This document shows positions 1 to 9,128 of a stretch of DNA of 48,280 nt, in pieces. The position numbers and the translations under genes were made by a program. This DNA comes from Nocardia transvalensis NBRC 15921. GTDB lineage: Bacteria; Actinomycetota; Actinomycetes; Mycobacteriales; Mycobacteriaceae. The stretch lies in the NCBI RefSeq assembly GCF_000308875.1, contig NZ_BAGL01000016.1, positions 1-48,280 on the forward strand, in the 5' to 3' direction. The notes below the pieces were generated by a model. It was not told where the DNA came from and searched no databases. It saw only the letters and a program-made list of their open reading frames with translations. Numbering within the stretch: the first letter of the stretch is position 1; each line of letters begins with the position of its first letter.

Positions 1-720
1 ACGGTCCCGCAGGCATGGTCTCCGCAGGGCCAGTACGGCGGCATGGTGCCGGGCCAGGTGCCCGGGCAGCCCATCGATCCGGCGCTCGCCGCGCAGATGC
101 AGTTGCAGCAGCAGCTGATCTCGGCCGGCGTCCAGATCGGCACCTCGGCGATCAGCGCGGGCGTCGATATCGGCACCCACTTGATCGACAAGATCGCCGA
201 GGTCGGCACGCACGCCATGGATACCGTGGCGGCCTCGGCGGACAAGGCGATCACCGAGGCCATCAATCCCGGTGCGGCCGACGGCGCCTCGACCGGCGGC
301 AGCGGTAGCGGCAAACTCTTCGATTTCGGCGGTACCGGCCAGAGCGGTCAGTCGACCTCCCCCTCGGGGACGACGCCGGGCGGCGTCGTCATCCCGCCGG
401 CCTCGGGTGCGCCCGCCGGTCCCGAGAAGGCGGACCTCAAGGCCGCCCCGGCCGCTCCGGCGACGCCGCCCCCGCCGCCGTCCCCGGTTGTGCCGCCGTC
501 CGACAGCAGCCCGGAGGCGGCCCCGCCCGCACCGAAACCGGCCGCGCCCGACCATGTCCCGCCCGGCGCCGCCGGTGGTCTCGCACTGCCGCCGCCGTCC
601 TCGGGCGATCAGGATCACAAGCCGCGCGGCGAGGGCCAGCTGGGGGTGACGGTCCCGGCGATGGTCGAGGAGACGGTCCCGGCCGCCGTCATCGGCGACT
701 TCGGCGATGACACGCTCTGA
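1..720 (+). CDS. Proline/alanine-rich hypothetical protein, 5' partial
   Basis: The reading frame is open from base 1, so the true start probably lies upstream of the window; the first ATG in frame is at 43. The first ~75 residues after that ATG are predicted helical and rich in Ala, Gly, Ile and Gln (IGTSAISAGVDIGTHLIDKI). The remainder is low-complexity Pro/Ala/Gly/Ser with several Pro runs and is probably disordered. No signal peptide or membrane segment is visible. The stop overlaps the start of the next gene by 14 bases, so the two are translationally coupled and likely work together. I do not recognise the family. Composition and the nearby type VII secretion genes make a secretion-related role conceivable, but this is inference. 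Confidence 0.6.
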   Translation, partial: TVPQAWSPQGQYGGMVPGQVPGQPIDPALAAQMQLQQQLISAGVQIGTSAISAGVDIGTHLIDKIAEVGTHAMDTVAASADKAITEAINPGAADGASTGGSGSGKLFDFGGTGQSGQSTSPSGTTPGGVVIPPASGAPAGPEKADLKAAPAAPATPPPPPSPVVPPSDSSPEAAPPAPKPAAPDHVPPGAAGGLALPPPSSGDQDHKPRGEGQLGVTVPAMVEETVPAAVIGDFGDDTL

Positions 721-1678
721 CTCAGGCCCGCCGGACCCGGACGACAGCAACCCGTTCGACACGGGCCTGCCGATGGTGCGGATGCCGGTTCACAAGCAGA
801 AGCGGCGCCGGCCCGGCCGTCGCGGATCACGTCGTCGCCGTCCACCGCCGGAGGTCGACTTGCCCGAGGACCTACCCGCCGGGGGCGGGCCGCCGTACGA
901 CCCGGGCGACTGGGAGCAGTGGCTGAATCAGCCCGCCCGGCAACGGGAGTCGTCGGTCTCGGTGCAGCGGACCGAACCGCCGGAATCGTGGGGTGAGGAG
1001 TTCCCCGAGGAGGACAACTCGGGCCTCATCCCGGCGATCGTCGACCGGTCCGGGGGCAATCCGGGTCCCCGGCTGCGTCATCCGCGTCGGCAGCAGCACA
1101 CCGACACCCGTCGCCGGGACAAGGCGGTCGCCGCGCTGACCATGATCGGCCTGGGCATCGTGGTCGTGGCCATCGTGCTGACCGTCATCCACACCAAGCG
1201 GGACCGGACGCCGACGGTAGCCGCCAAGACGACCGCGGCCCAGGCCGCTCCGCCCCGCGCGACGGCGGCTCCGGCGGCCCCGACCACCCAGCCCACGACG
1301 TTCGCGACGGACGACTGCGAGCAGCGCCGCACCGCCGATATCGTCTCCGGCACCGATCCCGGCGGCACCAGCAACGGCCCCGACGCCATCCTCGCCTTCG
1401 AACGCGCCTACTACGTGCAGCGTTCCGGTTTCGCGGCGCGCGCGGTGGTCTCCGACGACGCGAATGTGCCCGCGGCCGAACAGATCCAGCGCGGTATCAA
1501 CCAGGTCCCCGTCGGCACCCGCTACTGCGTGCGGATCACCCGCTCCGGCGAGGAGGGCCAGTGGGAGGTCCGCCTCACCCAGCAGCAGCCCGAGGAGCAG
1601 CCGCACTCCTTCACCCAGATCATCACCACGCGCGTGATCTCCAACCGCACGCTGATCACCACGATCAACCCCGGGTGA
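707..1678 (+). CDS. Single-pass membrane protein with conserved extracytoplasmic domain
   Basis: The 323-residue protein has an acidic/Arg-rich cytoplasmic N-terminal half (residues 1-140, including a [14 protein letters not shown] basic patch), one strongly hydrophobic helix near 143-163 (MIGLGIVVVAIVLTVI), an Ala/Thr/Pro linker, and a folded outer domain of about 120 residues. That domain contains two cysteines (DDCEQ and RYCVRI) that could form a disulfide. The architecture is common among actinobacterial membrane proteins of unknown function. The ATG at 707 lies inside the upstream gene, giving a 14-base overlap. No catalytic motif is visible. A role in a cell-envelope or secretion complex is only suggested by topology and context. 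Confidence 0.7.
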   Translation: MTRSDSGPPDPDDSNPFDTGLPMVRMPVHKQKRRRPGRRGSRRRRPPPEVDLPEDLPAGGGPPYDPGDWEQWLNQPARQRESSVSVQRTEPPESWGEEFPEEDNSGLIPAIVDRSGGNPGPRLRHPRRQQHTDTRRRDKAVAALTMIGLGIVVVAIVLTVIHTKRDRTPTVAAKTTAAQAAPPRATAAPAAPTTQPTTFATDDCEQRRTADIVSGTDPGGTSNGPDAILAFERAYYVQRSGFAARAVVSDDANVPAAEQIQRGINQVPVGTRYCVRITRSGEEGQWEVRLTQQQPEEQPHSFTQIITTRVISNRTLITTINPG

Positions 1679-1692
1679 GATCCGATCGCCGG

Positions 1693-1698
1693 TAGGGT
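1693..1698 (+). promoter_or_regulatory. Candidate -10 element (TAGGGT) for a leaderless methyltransferase transcript
   Basis: A TANNNT hexamer ends eight bases before the ATG at 1707, and no Shine-Dalgarno sequence precedes that ATG. In actinobacteria this spacing is typical of leaderless mRNAs. No clear -35 is seen. Inferred from spacing only. Confidence 0.35.
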
Positions 1699-1706
1699 GA
1701 CCGACG

Positions 1707-2378
1707 ATGTTCGCCTGGAGTCACAATGCCTTCTACAGCCGCATGCTCGCCCGCCGTGTGCCGCGGCCGAGCCGCCGGATTCTCGACGTCGGGTGCGGGA
1801 CGGGCGCCTTCGCGGCCGAACTCGCCCGGTACGCCGAGCATGTGGACGCGATCGACCGCTCGCCGGACATGATCGACAGCGCGATGCGCACGGTCCCCGG
1901 CAATGTCACCTGCATTCTCGGTGACGTCCTGGACTGGGAGTTCCCCGAGGAGAACTACGACGCGATCGTCTCGGTGACCGCGCTGCACCACGTGCCGCTC
2001 GACGAGGCGCTGCCCGTCCTGGCCCGCGCGCTGCGGCCCGGCGGAGTGCTGGCCGCCGTGGCGCTTCCGCGATTCGATCCGCGCGAGGTGCCGTTCGACC
2101 TGGTGGCGATGGTCGCCCACCGGGTTCTGGCGGGCCTGTTCTTCCTGCTGCGCGTGCTCGGGCGTGGCCGCTGGTTCGCGGTCGATCAGGATCCCGCGAT
2201 GCCCGTCGTCCTGGACCCGCCGCTGACCACCCGCGAGGCCCGGCGGGTGGCCGAGGCGCTGCTGCCCGGAGTGCGAGTGCGGCGCAGGCTGTTCTGGCGG
2301 TACTCGCTGGAGTGGCACAAGCCGACGGACGGCACGCGGTCGGAACCGCGCGTGTACGAAGCCGGCGAAAAGTACTAG
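1707..2378 (+). CDS. Class I SAM-dependent methyltransferase
   Basis: A 223-aa protein with the Rossmann methyltransferase signature: motif I ILDVGCGTGAF near residues 30-40, an acidic residue at the end of strand 2 (VDAIDRS), a GDVLDW motif for adenine contacts, and the post-motif LRPGGVLAAV. It would transfer a methyl group from S-adenosylmethionine. The substrate cannot be read from sequence, although the family (Methyltransf_11/25 type) is usually small-molecule specific. A hydrophobic stretch LVAMVAHRVLAGLFFLLRVL in the C-terminal half may form a membrane- or lipid-facing lid. It is convergent with the ABC-F gene; the stops are only about 14 bases apart. The start at 1707 is chosen because it is the first ATG and directly precedes the fold. 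Confidence 0.85.
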   Translation: MFAWSHNAFYSRMLARRVPRPSRRILDVGCGTGAFAAELARYAEHVDAIDRSPDMIDSAMRTVPGNVTCILGDVLDWEFPEENYDAIVSVTALHHVPLDEALPVLARALRPGGVLAAVALPRFDPREVPFDLVAMVAHRVLAGLFFLLRVLGRGRWFAVDQDPAMPVVLDPPLTTREARRVAEALLPGVRVRRRLFWRYSLEWHKPTDGTRSEPRVYEAGEKY

Positions 2379-2391
2379 GAAACCACCGATC

Positions 2392-4054
<1,663 letters not shown>

Positions 4055-4274
4055 GCCCACACCTCGCTGGCGCTCGGTGTCGCCGTGCGCGCCGCGCGCT
4101 GCATCCATGGTTCGCTCGCACGCTCGCTCACAGTGGTGAGTCTGCCGTGCTCGGGGTCCGACCCTGAGTCCGGCCCCGGGAAAATCAGGGTGCGGATGGG
4201 TCCGGCGCCCGATGCCGGGCGGGCACGCGGCGGCGCAGAGTGGAGTCGTACCGATCGAGAGAAGGAGAGATCCC

Positions 4275-4466
4275 ATGACCGCCCCCACCCGCCGGCTCAC
4301 CCGGTCCCGCAACGACAAGTGGATCGGCGGCGTCTGCGGCGGCCTCGCCGAATACTTCGGCTGGAGCGCCACCGTCGTGCGCCTGCTGTTCGTCCTGTCC
4401 TGCCTGCTGCCCGGCCCGCAGTTCATCCTGTACCTCATTCTTTGGGTGGTGATCCCGAAGGCGTGA
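4275..4466 (+). CDS. PspC domain-containing small membrane protein
   Basis: This 63-aa protein is almost exactly one PspC domain: an N-terminal basic segment, the hallmark GGVCGGLAEYFGW, then a hydrophobic helix (VVRLLFVLSCLLPGPQFILYLILWVVIPKA) that inserts in the membrane. PspC proteins take part in phage-shock and envelope-stress responses or act as small membrane anchors; in actinobacteria many are stand-alone and uncharacterised. The ATG at 4275 is preceded by a good ribosome site (GAAGGAGA, 4261-4268), so the in-frame upstream ATG at 4212 is rejected. It is divergent from the ABC-F gene and appears monocistronic. Confidence 0.85.
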   Translation: MTAPTRRLTRSRNDKWIGGVCGGLAEYFGWSATVVRLLFVLSCLLPGPQFILYLILWVVIPKA

Positions 4467-4597
4467 GGCCGCGCGCGGGCGCGAGATCCCACCTTCCGGC
4501 TCCGCCCTGGCAAACCTGGTCGGCGCCGCGGCCCGGGTTCCGTTGCCAGGCAGCGGAACCGGTGTCCGGTCCGGTGGAACCCCCGAGGCGCTCATAG

Positions 4598-4661
4598 TTA
4601 TCCACAGGCAACGACCTGCGTCGGATACGTGATCTCGCTCGCACCGGACCGGTTGTACACA
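4598..4661. promoter_or_regulatory. Pair of DnaA-box-like sites
   Basis: A perfect TTATCCACA lies at 4598-4606 and a near-consensus TTGTACACA at 4653-4661, in the same orientation, in the 267-base gap upstream of the DUF6802-like gene. Two boxes are too few for an origin. They could make the downstream gene DnaA-responsive or titrate DnaA. No other structure is seen in this gap. Confidence 0.4.
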
Positions 4662-4733
4662 GGAGGGCTGCGCGAGGACCCCGGCGGATGCCAAGATGGA
4701 CGGAAATCCGCCGCACGCCCCGAGGAGCAGCAC

Positions 4734-5042
4734 ATGATGACATCGGACGATCTGCCGGGTCTGAACCTGCCGGACGTCGATGCGCACTCCGATCTCGGCG
4801 GCCTCGGCGCCGTCGAACTCCACCACCCCACCCAGGACATCGACGCGGACGGCATACCCGACACCGAATCCGTCCAAACCCCCAACGGCACCGACATCTG
4901 GACCGACACCGACCACGACGGCTACGCCGACCACGTCACCACCATGGAAAAAGACGGCGCCTACGCCGCCTGGGAATTCCACCAGCACCCCGACGGCACC
5001 AGCGAGTGGGTCCGGACGGACAAGGGGCAGCTGGGGAAGTAG
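4734..5042 (+). CDS. Small acidic protein with DxDxDG-type loops (DUF6802-like)
   Basis: The protein is 102 aa, strongly acidic, with no signal peptide. Two Asp-rich loops, DIDADGIPDTE and DTDHDGYADHV, resemble EF-hand or thrombospondin-type-3 calcium-binding loops and match, from memory, the actinobacterial DUF6802 pattern, in which such loops alternate with short beta segments (TDIWTDTD, YAAWEFHQHPDG). Metal binding is plausible but not shown. The start at 4734 has GAGGAG at 4722-4727; an ATG follows immediately at 4737 and could also serve. It sits alone between the DnaA-box pair and the type VII genes. Function unknown. Confidence 0.75.
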   Translation: MMTSDDLPGLNLPDVDAHSDLGGLGAVELHHPTQDIDADGIPDTESVQTPNGTDIWTDTDHDGYADHVTTMEKDGAYAAWEFHQHPDGTSEWVRTDKGQLGK

Positions 5043-5191
5043 ATTCCCTGCGGGCCGGTCGCGCACGCGGTGCGTCGGCTGTCGATGGAACCGGGAGCCG
5101 TCGGCGCGCGTCAAAGGTTGGTAGGACTGAGCCGACCTCGGACCGTCCGAAGCCCGGAGGCCGAACGCGATGGAGGGGATGAGGTACGCGG

Positions 5192-5500
5192 ATGACCGAA
5201 AATGTCGTCGTCGATACCGTAGCGCTGCAGCGGCTGGCACAGTCGCTGCGTAACTCGGCAACAGAGGTGAGCACCCGGGCGAAGGACGTCCACAACAACC
5301 AGTTCGAGGCTGCCAAGGCGGGGGCCGCCTATGCCGCGCAGGGCGCCAAGATCCACGACGGTCTCGAGAAGGTCGGCAGCTGGCTCGATCACTGGGTGCA
5401 AGCGACCAATGCGACGGCCGACGCATTCGGCTCCGCGTCGGTGACGTACTCGAATACCGACAAGGAGAACGCCACAACTCTGGACACCGGGAAAAAATGA
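5192..5500 (+). CDS. Type VII secretion target, EspC-like (WXG100 superfamily)
   Basis: A 102-aa helical-hairpin protein. The N-terminal helix (DTVALQRLAQSLRNSATEVSTRAKDVHN) and the C-terminal helix (HDGLEKVGSWLDHWVQATNATADAFGSASVTYSNTD) resemble the PF10824-type ESX secretion targets: a two-helix body followed by a short tail with Ala-x-x-Tyr-like spacing (SVTYSNTD). Such proteins are exported through ESX systems, often paired with a partner encoded next door. A purine-rich Shine-Dalgarno (GGAGGGGATGAGG) precedes the ATG. It lies 51 bases upstream of the large WXG-containing gene, with which it probably forms an operon and perhaps a heterodimer. Confidence 0.8.
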   Translation: MTENVVVDTVALQRLAQSLRNSATEVSTRAKDVHNNQFEAAKAGAAYAAQGAKIHDGLEKVGSWLDHWVQATNATADAFGSASVTYSNTDKENATTLDTGKK

Positions 5501-5551
5501 TGGTGGTGGGGTATCGCGGTATGTCGTCGTCCGTCCCCAGGGGGTTGATCA

Positions 5552-7286
5552 ATGTCGGGTGAGAAGTTCAGTATCCCCGCCGATGCCGACGTCAAGACCC
5601 TTATGGACATCGCGTCCAAGAGCCTGTTGTACTTCGAGAATTTCGAGGTCAGATATCAGCGTGCGTGTGGCGGCAACCTGCCCGCCGGAACACCCGCATA
5701 CGGCACCCTCGCGCAGCTGTACGACCAGCAGAAGGGCATGGACGACGCCAAGTTCGCGACGATGGCGACGGACTTGGAGAAGATGCTCGGCGCGGTCGGG
5801 ACCCAGCTGGATACCCAGCGCCGCGAGGCCCAGAACCTGAGTTCGCTCTGGCAGGGGTCGTCGGCCGAGTTGGCCCTGTCGCTGCTGAACGAGCAGTTGG
5901 ACCGCGCCGGGACGGATAAGGCGGCGGTCCAGGCCATCAAGGATTCCGTTGCCAAGGCGCCCGGTGGCCTGCGTGCGGCGGTTCGGATCAAAGCGGCTGT
6001 CGTCGAGCAGATTCTCGAAAACGGAATCGACATCAAGATCGACGGTAAGACGCCCGGAGATATCGACACCATTATTTCCGGTGTCACCGCCGGCGCGACA
6101 TGGGACCTGGGCCTGTGGAATACCACGCTGATCAGCAGGATCAAGAATATATTCCCGGACCTCGATCCGGACGAGAACATTGTTTCGACTCTGCATTCCC
6201 TGGTTTCGGGTGCGGGTATCTACGACAGTGACAACGCCTATATTCACCGCGTTCAGACTCGGTGCCGGGAATGGGTCGAAGATATCTTCAAACCCGACTA
6301 CCAGAACAAGGTGACGAAATTCAAGGAGGCCTGCACCCAGGCCAATGTGGGTGTCGAGGCGGTCTACAAGGAAATTGTGGACTCGATGGAGAAGCTGTCG
6401 CCCGCGGGCTATCCGCGTCCGGCGGGAACGCAGACTCCGTCGACGCCCGGTCCGTCACCCGGTCCGAGCCCCGGCCCGGGGCCGTCGCCCGGTCCGAGCC
6501 CCGCGACCACTCCGGTGACTCCGACCGGCACCACGCCGACCACGACGAGCAGTGTCGACGGCCTGGCTCAGCTCAGTCAGCTGGCCAGTCAGGGTACGCA
6601 GCTGGCCAGCAGCCTAGGCCAGACCCTGACGCAGGGGGTTTCGTCGCTGTCCGGGATGGTTCAGCAGGGCCTCGACGGAGCGATGGGGCAGCTTCAGCAG
6701 ATTACGCAGCCGCAGAACGCGAGTGGGACGCCCAAGGCCGAATTCGATGTCGCTGGTAAGCATCTGAAGTTCGAGATGGGCCCCAACGGCGAGTTGAAGC
6801 TGGCGATGTCCGGAGACAATGGCGAAAAGAAGTCGTTCAGCGTGAAGCTGGACGAGCACGGCAATCCGGTGATCTCCACCGAGGAGGGGGAGCCCGGCGA
6901 GGGCGACCCGAAACCTGGTGAAGGCGACGGGGCCGACGAGGGCGGGTTGCCGGACGGCGAGCACAAGCCGGAGGGTTCGGGCGACCCCGCGCCGGGCGAT
7001 CAGCGGCAAGGGCCTCCGCCCGGAGATCAGGACGGACCGCCCGACGGGCAGAACGGACTACCGCCCGGTCAGCCGAAACCCCATTCGGCCGGAGGTGACT
7101 CGAGTTCCGCGGGCGGACAGCAGGATCGGCAGCCTCCCCCAGATGGCCCGATATCCGGTCCGCCCGGCGGGCAGCGCGGGCAACAACCCGAGCACAAGCC
7201 CGACCAGGCCGCCGGCCCGCCACGGCAGAACCCCCCGAAGGCCCGTTCGACTCCGGGGCGGAACTGGCCGAAGCCGGACCGCTGTA
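5552..7286 (+). CDS. Large WXG-motif type VII secretion-associated protein, probable 3' frameshift
   Basis: The N-terminal ~300 residues are helical and contain a WQG turn (SSLWQGSSAELALSLL, near residue 105), the WXG hallmark of ESX substrates. A Pro/Gly/Ser repeat (PGPSPGPSP, near 295-320), a short conserved beta-rich segment (FDVAGKHLKFEMGPNGELKL) and a Gly/Pro/Asp/Gln-rich tail follow. In the sequence as given the frame runs on to 7711, but the last ~150 residues are Arg-rich out-of-frame translation of the next gene. At the C6 run 7231-7236, adding one C restores a tail ending in GAELAEAGPL with a stop at 7284-7286, before the next start. I therefore give 7286 as the natural end. The start at 5552 has AGGGGG at a suitable distance. 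Function unknown beyond likely export. Confidence 0.65.
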
Positions 7287-7310
7287 GAGATGATCTGAGG
7301 TACCCACAAG

Positions 7311-7658
7311 GTGAGTCACGCCGAAGAAATCGAGCGCATCGCACAAGAATGCCGGCGCCGGGAACAGATACTGGTCGACGAACTGGCCGAATTCAACGCA
7401 CACATCGCCAACCGCTCACGCGAATTGGCCGAACGATCCGCACAACAGATGCGCGAGTTCTGGGACGAGTACGGCGAAGAGCTCGAGAAGGCCAAAGCCG
7501 AGGCCGAGGAAAAAGAGCGCCTGGAAGCCGAGGCCCGCGAACAACGCGAAGCGATAGCCCGCGCCGCGGCGGCCCGCAAGGCCAACCAGTTCGTCGCCCC
7601 GGTCGACGACGAAGACGAGGACGACGCCTACTACCGCCGCAAGAGCTGGCTGGAGTGA
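7311..7658 (+). CDS. Acidic coiled-coil hypothetical protein
   Basis: The protein is 115 aa and starts at GTG 7311, 24 bases after the corrected stop of the previous gene. It is nearly all helix: EEIERIAQECRRREQILVDELAEF then a long Glu/Lys/Ala coiled coil (LEKAKAEAEEKERLEAEAREQ) and a short acidic tail ending in YYRRKSWLE. Such proteins often sit next to ESX effectors and may act as chaperones or structural partners, but no family is recognised. Synonymous-position GC and amino-acid composition favour this frame over the overlapping extension of the upstream gene. It is convergent with the 91-aa immunity candidate. Confidence 0.7.
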   Translation: MSHAEEIERIAQECRRREQILVDELAEFNAHIANRSRELAERSAQQMREFWDEYGEELEKAKAEAEEKERLEAEAREQREAIARAAAARKANQFVAPVDDEDEDDAYYRRKSWLE

Positions 7659-7677
7659 GGGCAGTCCGCAACGCCCG

Positions 7678-7953
7678 TCAGTCGGGGGCGCGGTTGAGGA
7701 TGTCGGTGTAGAGGAGGCGGCCGCCGAGCAGGCGGAGGGCGGCGGTGCGGGTTTCGGCGCGGCCGAGGGTTTCGGTGCGGCTGCCGCGTTCGTAGTAGAA
7801 GACGTCCCACCAGCCGTCGGGAGCCTGGATCAGGCACCAGGTCTGTTCGCGCACACGGCCTTCCGAGACGAGGGCGCCGGGGACGTCGACCTTGGAGAAG
7901 CGCGCGAGTTGGCTGATCGGGTCCTGCGGGAAAAGGTTCGCGAACGACGTCAC
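7678..7953 (-). CDS. Candidate immunity protein (91 aa) next to orphan TNT gene
   Basis: This small protein starts at GTG 7953, overlapping the stop of the TNT gene (GTGA overlap), so translation is coupled. Its central segment (WCLIQAPDGWWDVFYYERG, then a run ending in ALRLLGG) aligns by eye with the N-terminal domain of the adjacent TNT protein (YCLVPTDEGKYEVFWYERG ... FGFLGLI). Small soluble proteins immediately downstream of a toxin gene are usually its immunity protein, and known TNT toxins have a dedicated one (IFT for M. tuberculosis CpnT). I infer an immunity role from position and size. The shared domain could alternatively be a dimerisation or trafficking module. Upstream in-frame extension to 8343 is rejected as shadow. 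Confidence 0.6.
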   Translation of the reverse strand: MTSFANLFPQDPISQLARFSKVDVPGALVSEGRVREQTWCLIQAPDGWWDVFYYERGSRTETLGRAETRTAALRLLGGRLLYTDILNRAPD

Positions 7954-8699
7954 TTGTCCATCTCCTCGATGAAACCCGCCCCGACCAGATCGGCCGCCGG
8001 CATCAGGGTGAAGTACTGCTTGCCGCCGCCCGGGCGACCGAACCACGGTGCGGTCGGCCCGACCCATACCGCGGTCGGCTTCAGCACACGCCACCGCCGG
8101 TAACCGGATTGCGCGTAATCGAGTGGCAGGGACCGTGTTCCGAAGGGAGTGCCCAAGTCGTAGAGCAGGCGCGTGAAGGTGGGGCCGAAGGAATCCATGA
8201 GACGACCGGGCTCGAGCCGGGCTGGTGCGCGATCGGTCGGTGAGGCGAACCCGTCCGGATGCTGCCTCCCGTCGGGCCAGATCAACCGGCGCTGCCCGAT
8301 CGGAAGCCCGTGGTCCTCGGGAACGACGAACCGCTCGATCCATTCCTGCTCGGAGAGGCCGCCGAAGACGGTGCCCTCATCCCCGTCGATCAGACTCCGG
8401 ACCGAGGGTTGCGCGATGGACGCGCCGCCGAGTGCGTTGCGGACCCCCTGCCCGCGCAGCACCGGCTGGATCCCACTCAGACCGCCGCCGATCAACCCGA
8501 GAAACCCGAAACACCCCGCCGACTCGCTGTCGTACACGCAGAAGTCGTATTTACCCCCACGCTCGTACCAGAAGACCTCGTATTTACCCTCATCGGTCGG
8601 CACCAGACAGTAGTGATCGTCCGCATACTTACCCACCGATGCCACGGAGTCGGGCACCCCGAGTCCTCGGAGAATCACCCCGAGTTCATTGAAATCCAC
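7950..8699 (-). CDS. TNT-domain protein with immunity-like N-terminal domain (orphan toxin module)
   Basis: The GTG at 8699 is chosen because GAGAGGGA lies just upstream; an earlier GTG at 8726 is less well placed. The 249-aa product has an N-terminal domain (about 1-75) resembling the 91-aa protein encoded next, a linker, and a C-terminal TNT fold (about 138-245: LIWPDGRQHPDGF ... LEPGRLMDSFG ... GTPFGTRSLP ... GGGKQYFTL ... LVGAGFIEEM). TNT domains (tuberculosis necrotizing toxin, PF14021) hydrolyse NAD. Compared with the TNT domain in the giant ORF, the Arg of DRFG is Ser, the Tyr of GxPY is Phe and the His of YHQY is Arg; only the later Arg and Gln remain. It may be catalytically weak or dead. 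It has no secretion domain, so it looks like a displaced cassette. Confidence 0.75.
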   Translation of the reverse strand: MDFNELGVILRGLGVPDSVASVGKYADDHYCLVPTDEGKYEVFWYERGGKYDFCVYDSESAGCFGFLGLIGGGLSGIQPVLRGQGVRNALGGASIAQPSVRSLIDGDEGTVFGGLSEQEWIERFVVPEDHGLPIGQRRLIWPDGRQHPDGFASPTDRAPARLEPGRLMDSFGPTFTRLLYDLGTPFGTRSLPLDYAQSGYRRWRVLKPTAVWVGPTAPWFGRPGGGKQYFTLMPAADLVGAGFIEEMDK

Positions 8700-8726
8700 T
8701 GGCAATCCCTCTCGTCCCCGCACCAC

Positions 8727-9122
8727 TCACTTGTCGGAACCGAACTGGTTCTCGAGTTCCTGCGCCGCCCGTTCCAGTTCGTCCTCGGACAACTCGTCCG
8801 GCCGGAATTCCTTCGAGCGCGCGTGTTCGATGAATTCCGCAGGCACCTCGACTCCGTAATTCTTGACGAAATACCCCCAATACGCCGGCCACGCCCATTC
8901 ACCGTCGGTGATCCACCCGTGCGGCACGGACCTCTTCTTGCTCGGATCGAGCGGATCGTCATCCGACTGGGTCACCATCAGGCACGTCGAATCCAGCAGA
9001 TACTCCGACAGCGGTCCACGCAAATCGTCGGCGAGCCGCCCGATGCGCTCGCGGAGCGTCGTCCGGGGAAGCTTTTCTCCACCTTTGTGTTGCACTTCCT
9101 GAAACACCGGAAGCATGCGCAC
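8727..9122 (-). CDS. Hypothetical protein downstream of toxin, possible immunity protein
   Basis: A 131-aa soluble acidic protein, starting at GTG 9122 with GGAAGGA nine bases upstream; the ATG at 9116 is an alternative. The giant toxin ORF ends only six bases before it, which is the classical place for an immunity gene. The sequence has a helical N-terminus (TTLRERIGRLADDLRGPLSEYLLD), an aromatic-rich middle (GWITDGEWAWPAYWGYFVKNYG) and an acidic helical tail. I do not recognise the family. It could neutralise the TNT or the C-terminal domain of the giant protein. It is 27 bases upstream of the orphan TNT start, suggesting one transcript from 16107 to 7678. Confidence 0.65.
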   Translation of the reverse strand: MRMLPVFQEVQHKGGEKLPRTTLRERIGRLADDLRGPLSEYLLDSTCLMVTQSDDDPLDPSKKRSVPHGWITDGEWAWPAYWGYFVKNYGVEVPAEFIEHARSKEFRPDELSEDELERAAQELENQFGSDK

Positions 9123-9128
9123 TTCAGA

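Noticed and set aside
4598..4661. Chromosomal origin of replication
   Set aside because: Only two DnaA boxes, no AT-rich unwinding element and no dnaA, dnaN or parAB genes nearby.
7311..7711. C-terminal extension of the 5552 gene through the coiled-coil gene
   Set aside because: Arg-rich sequence without features, overlapping a better coding frame; explained by a one-base shift at 7231-7236.
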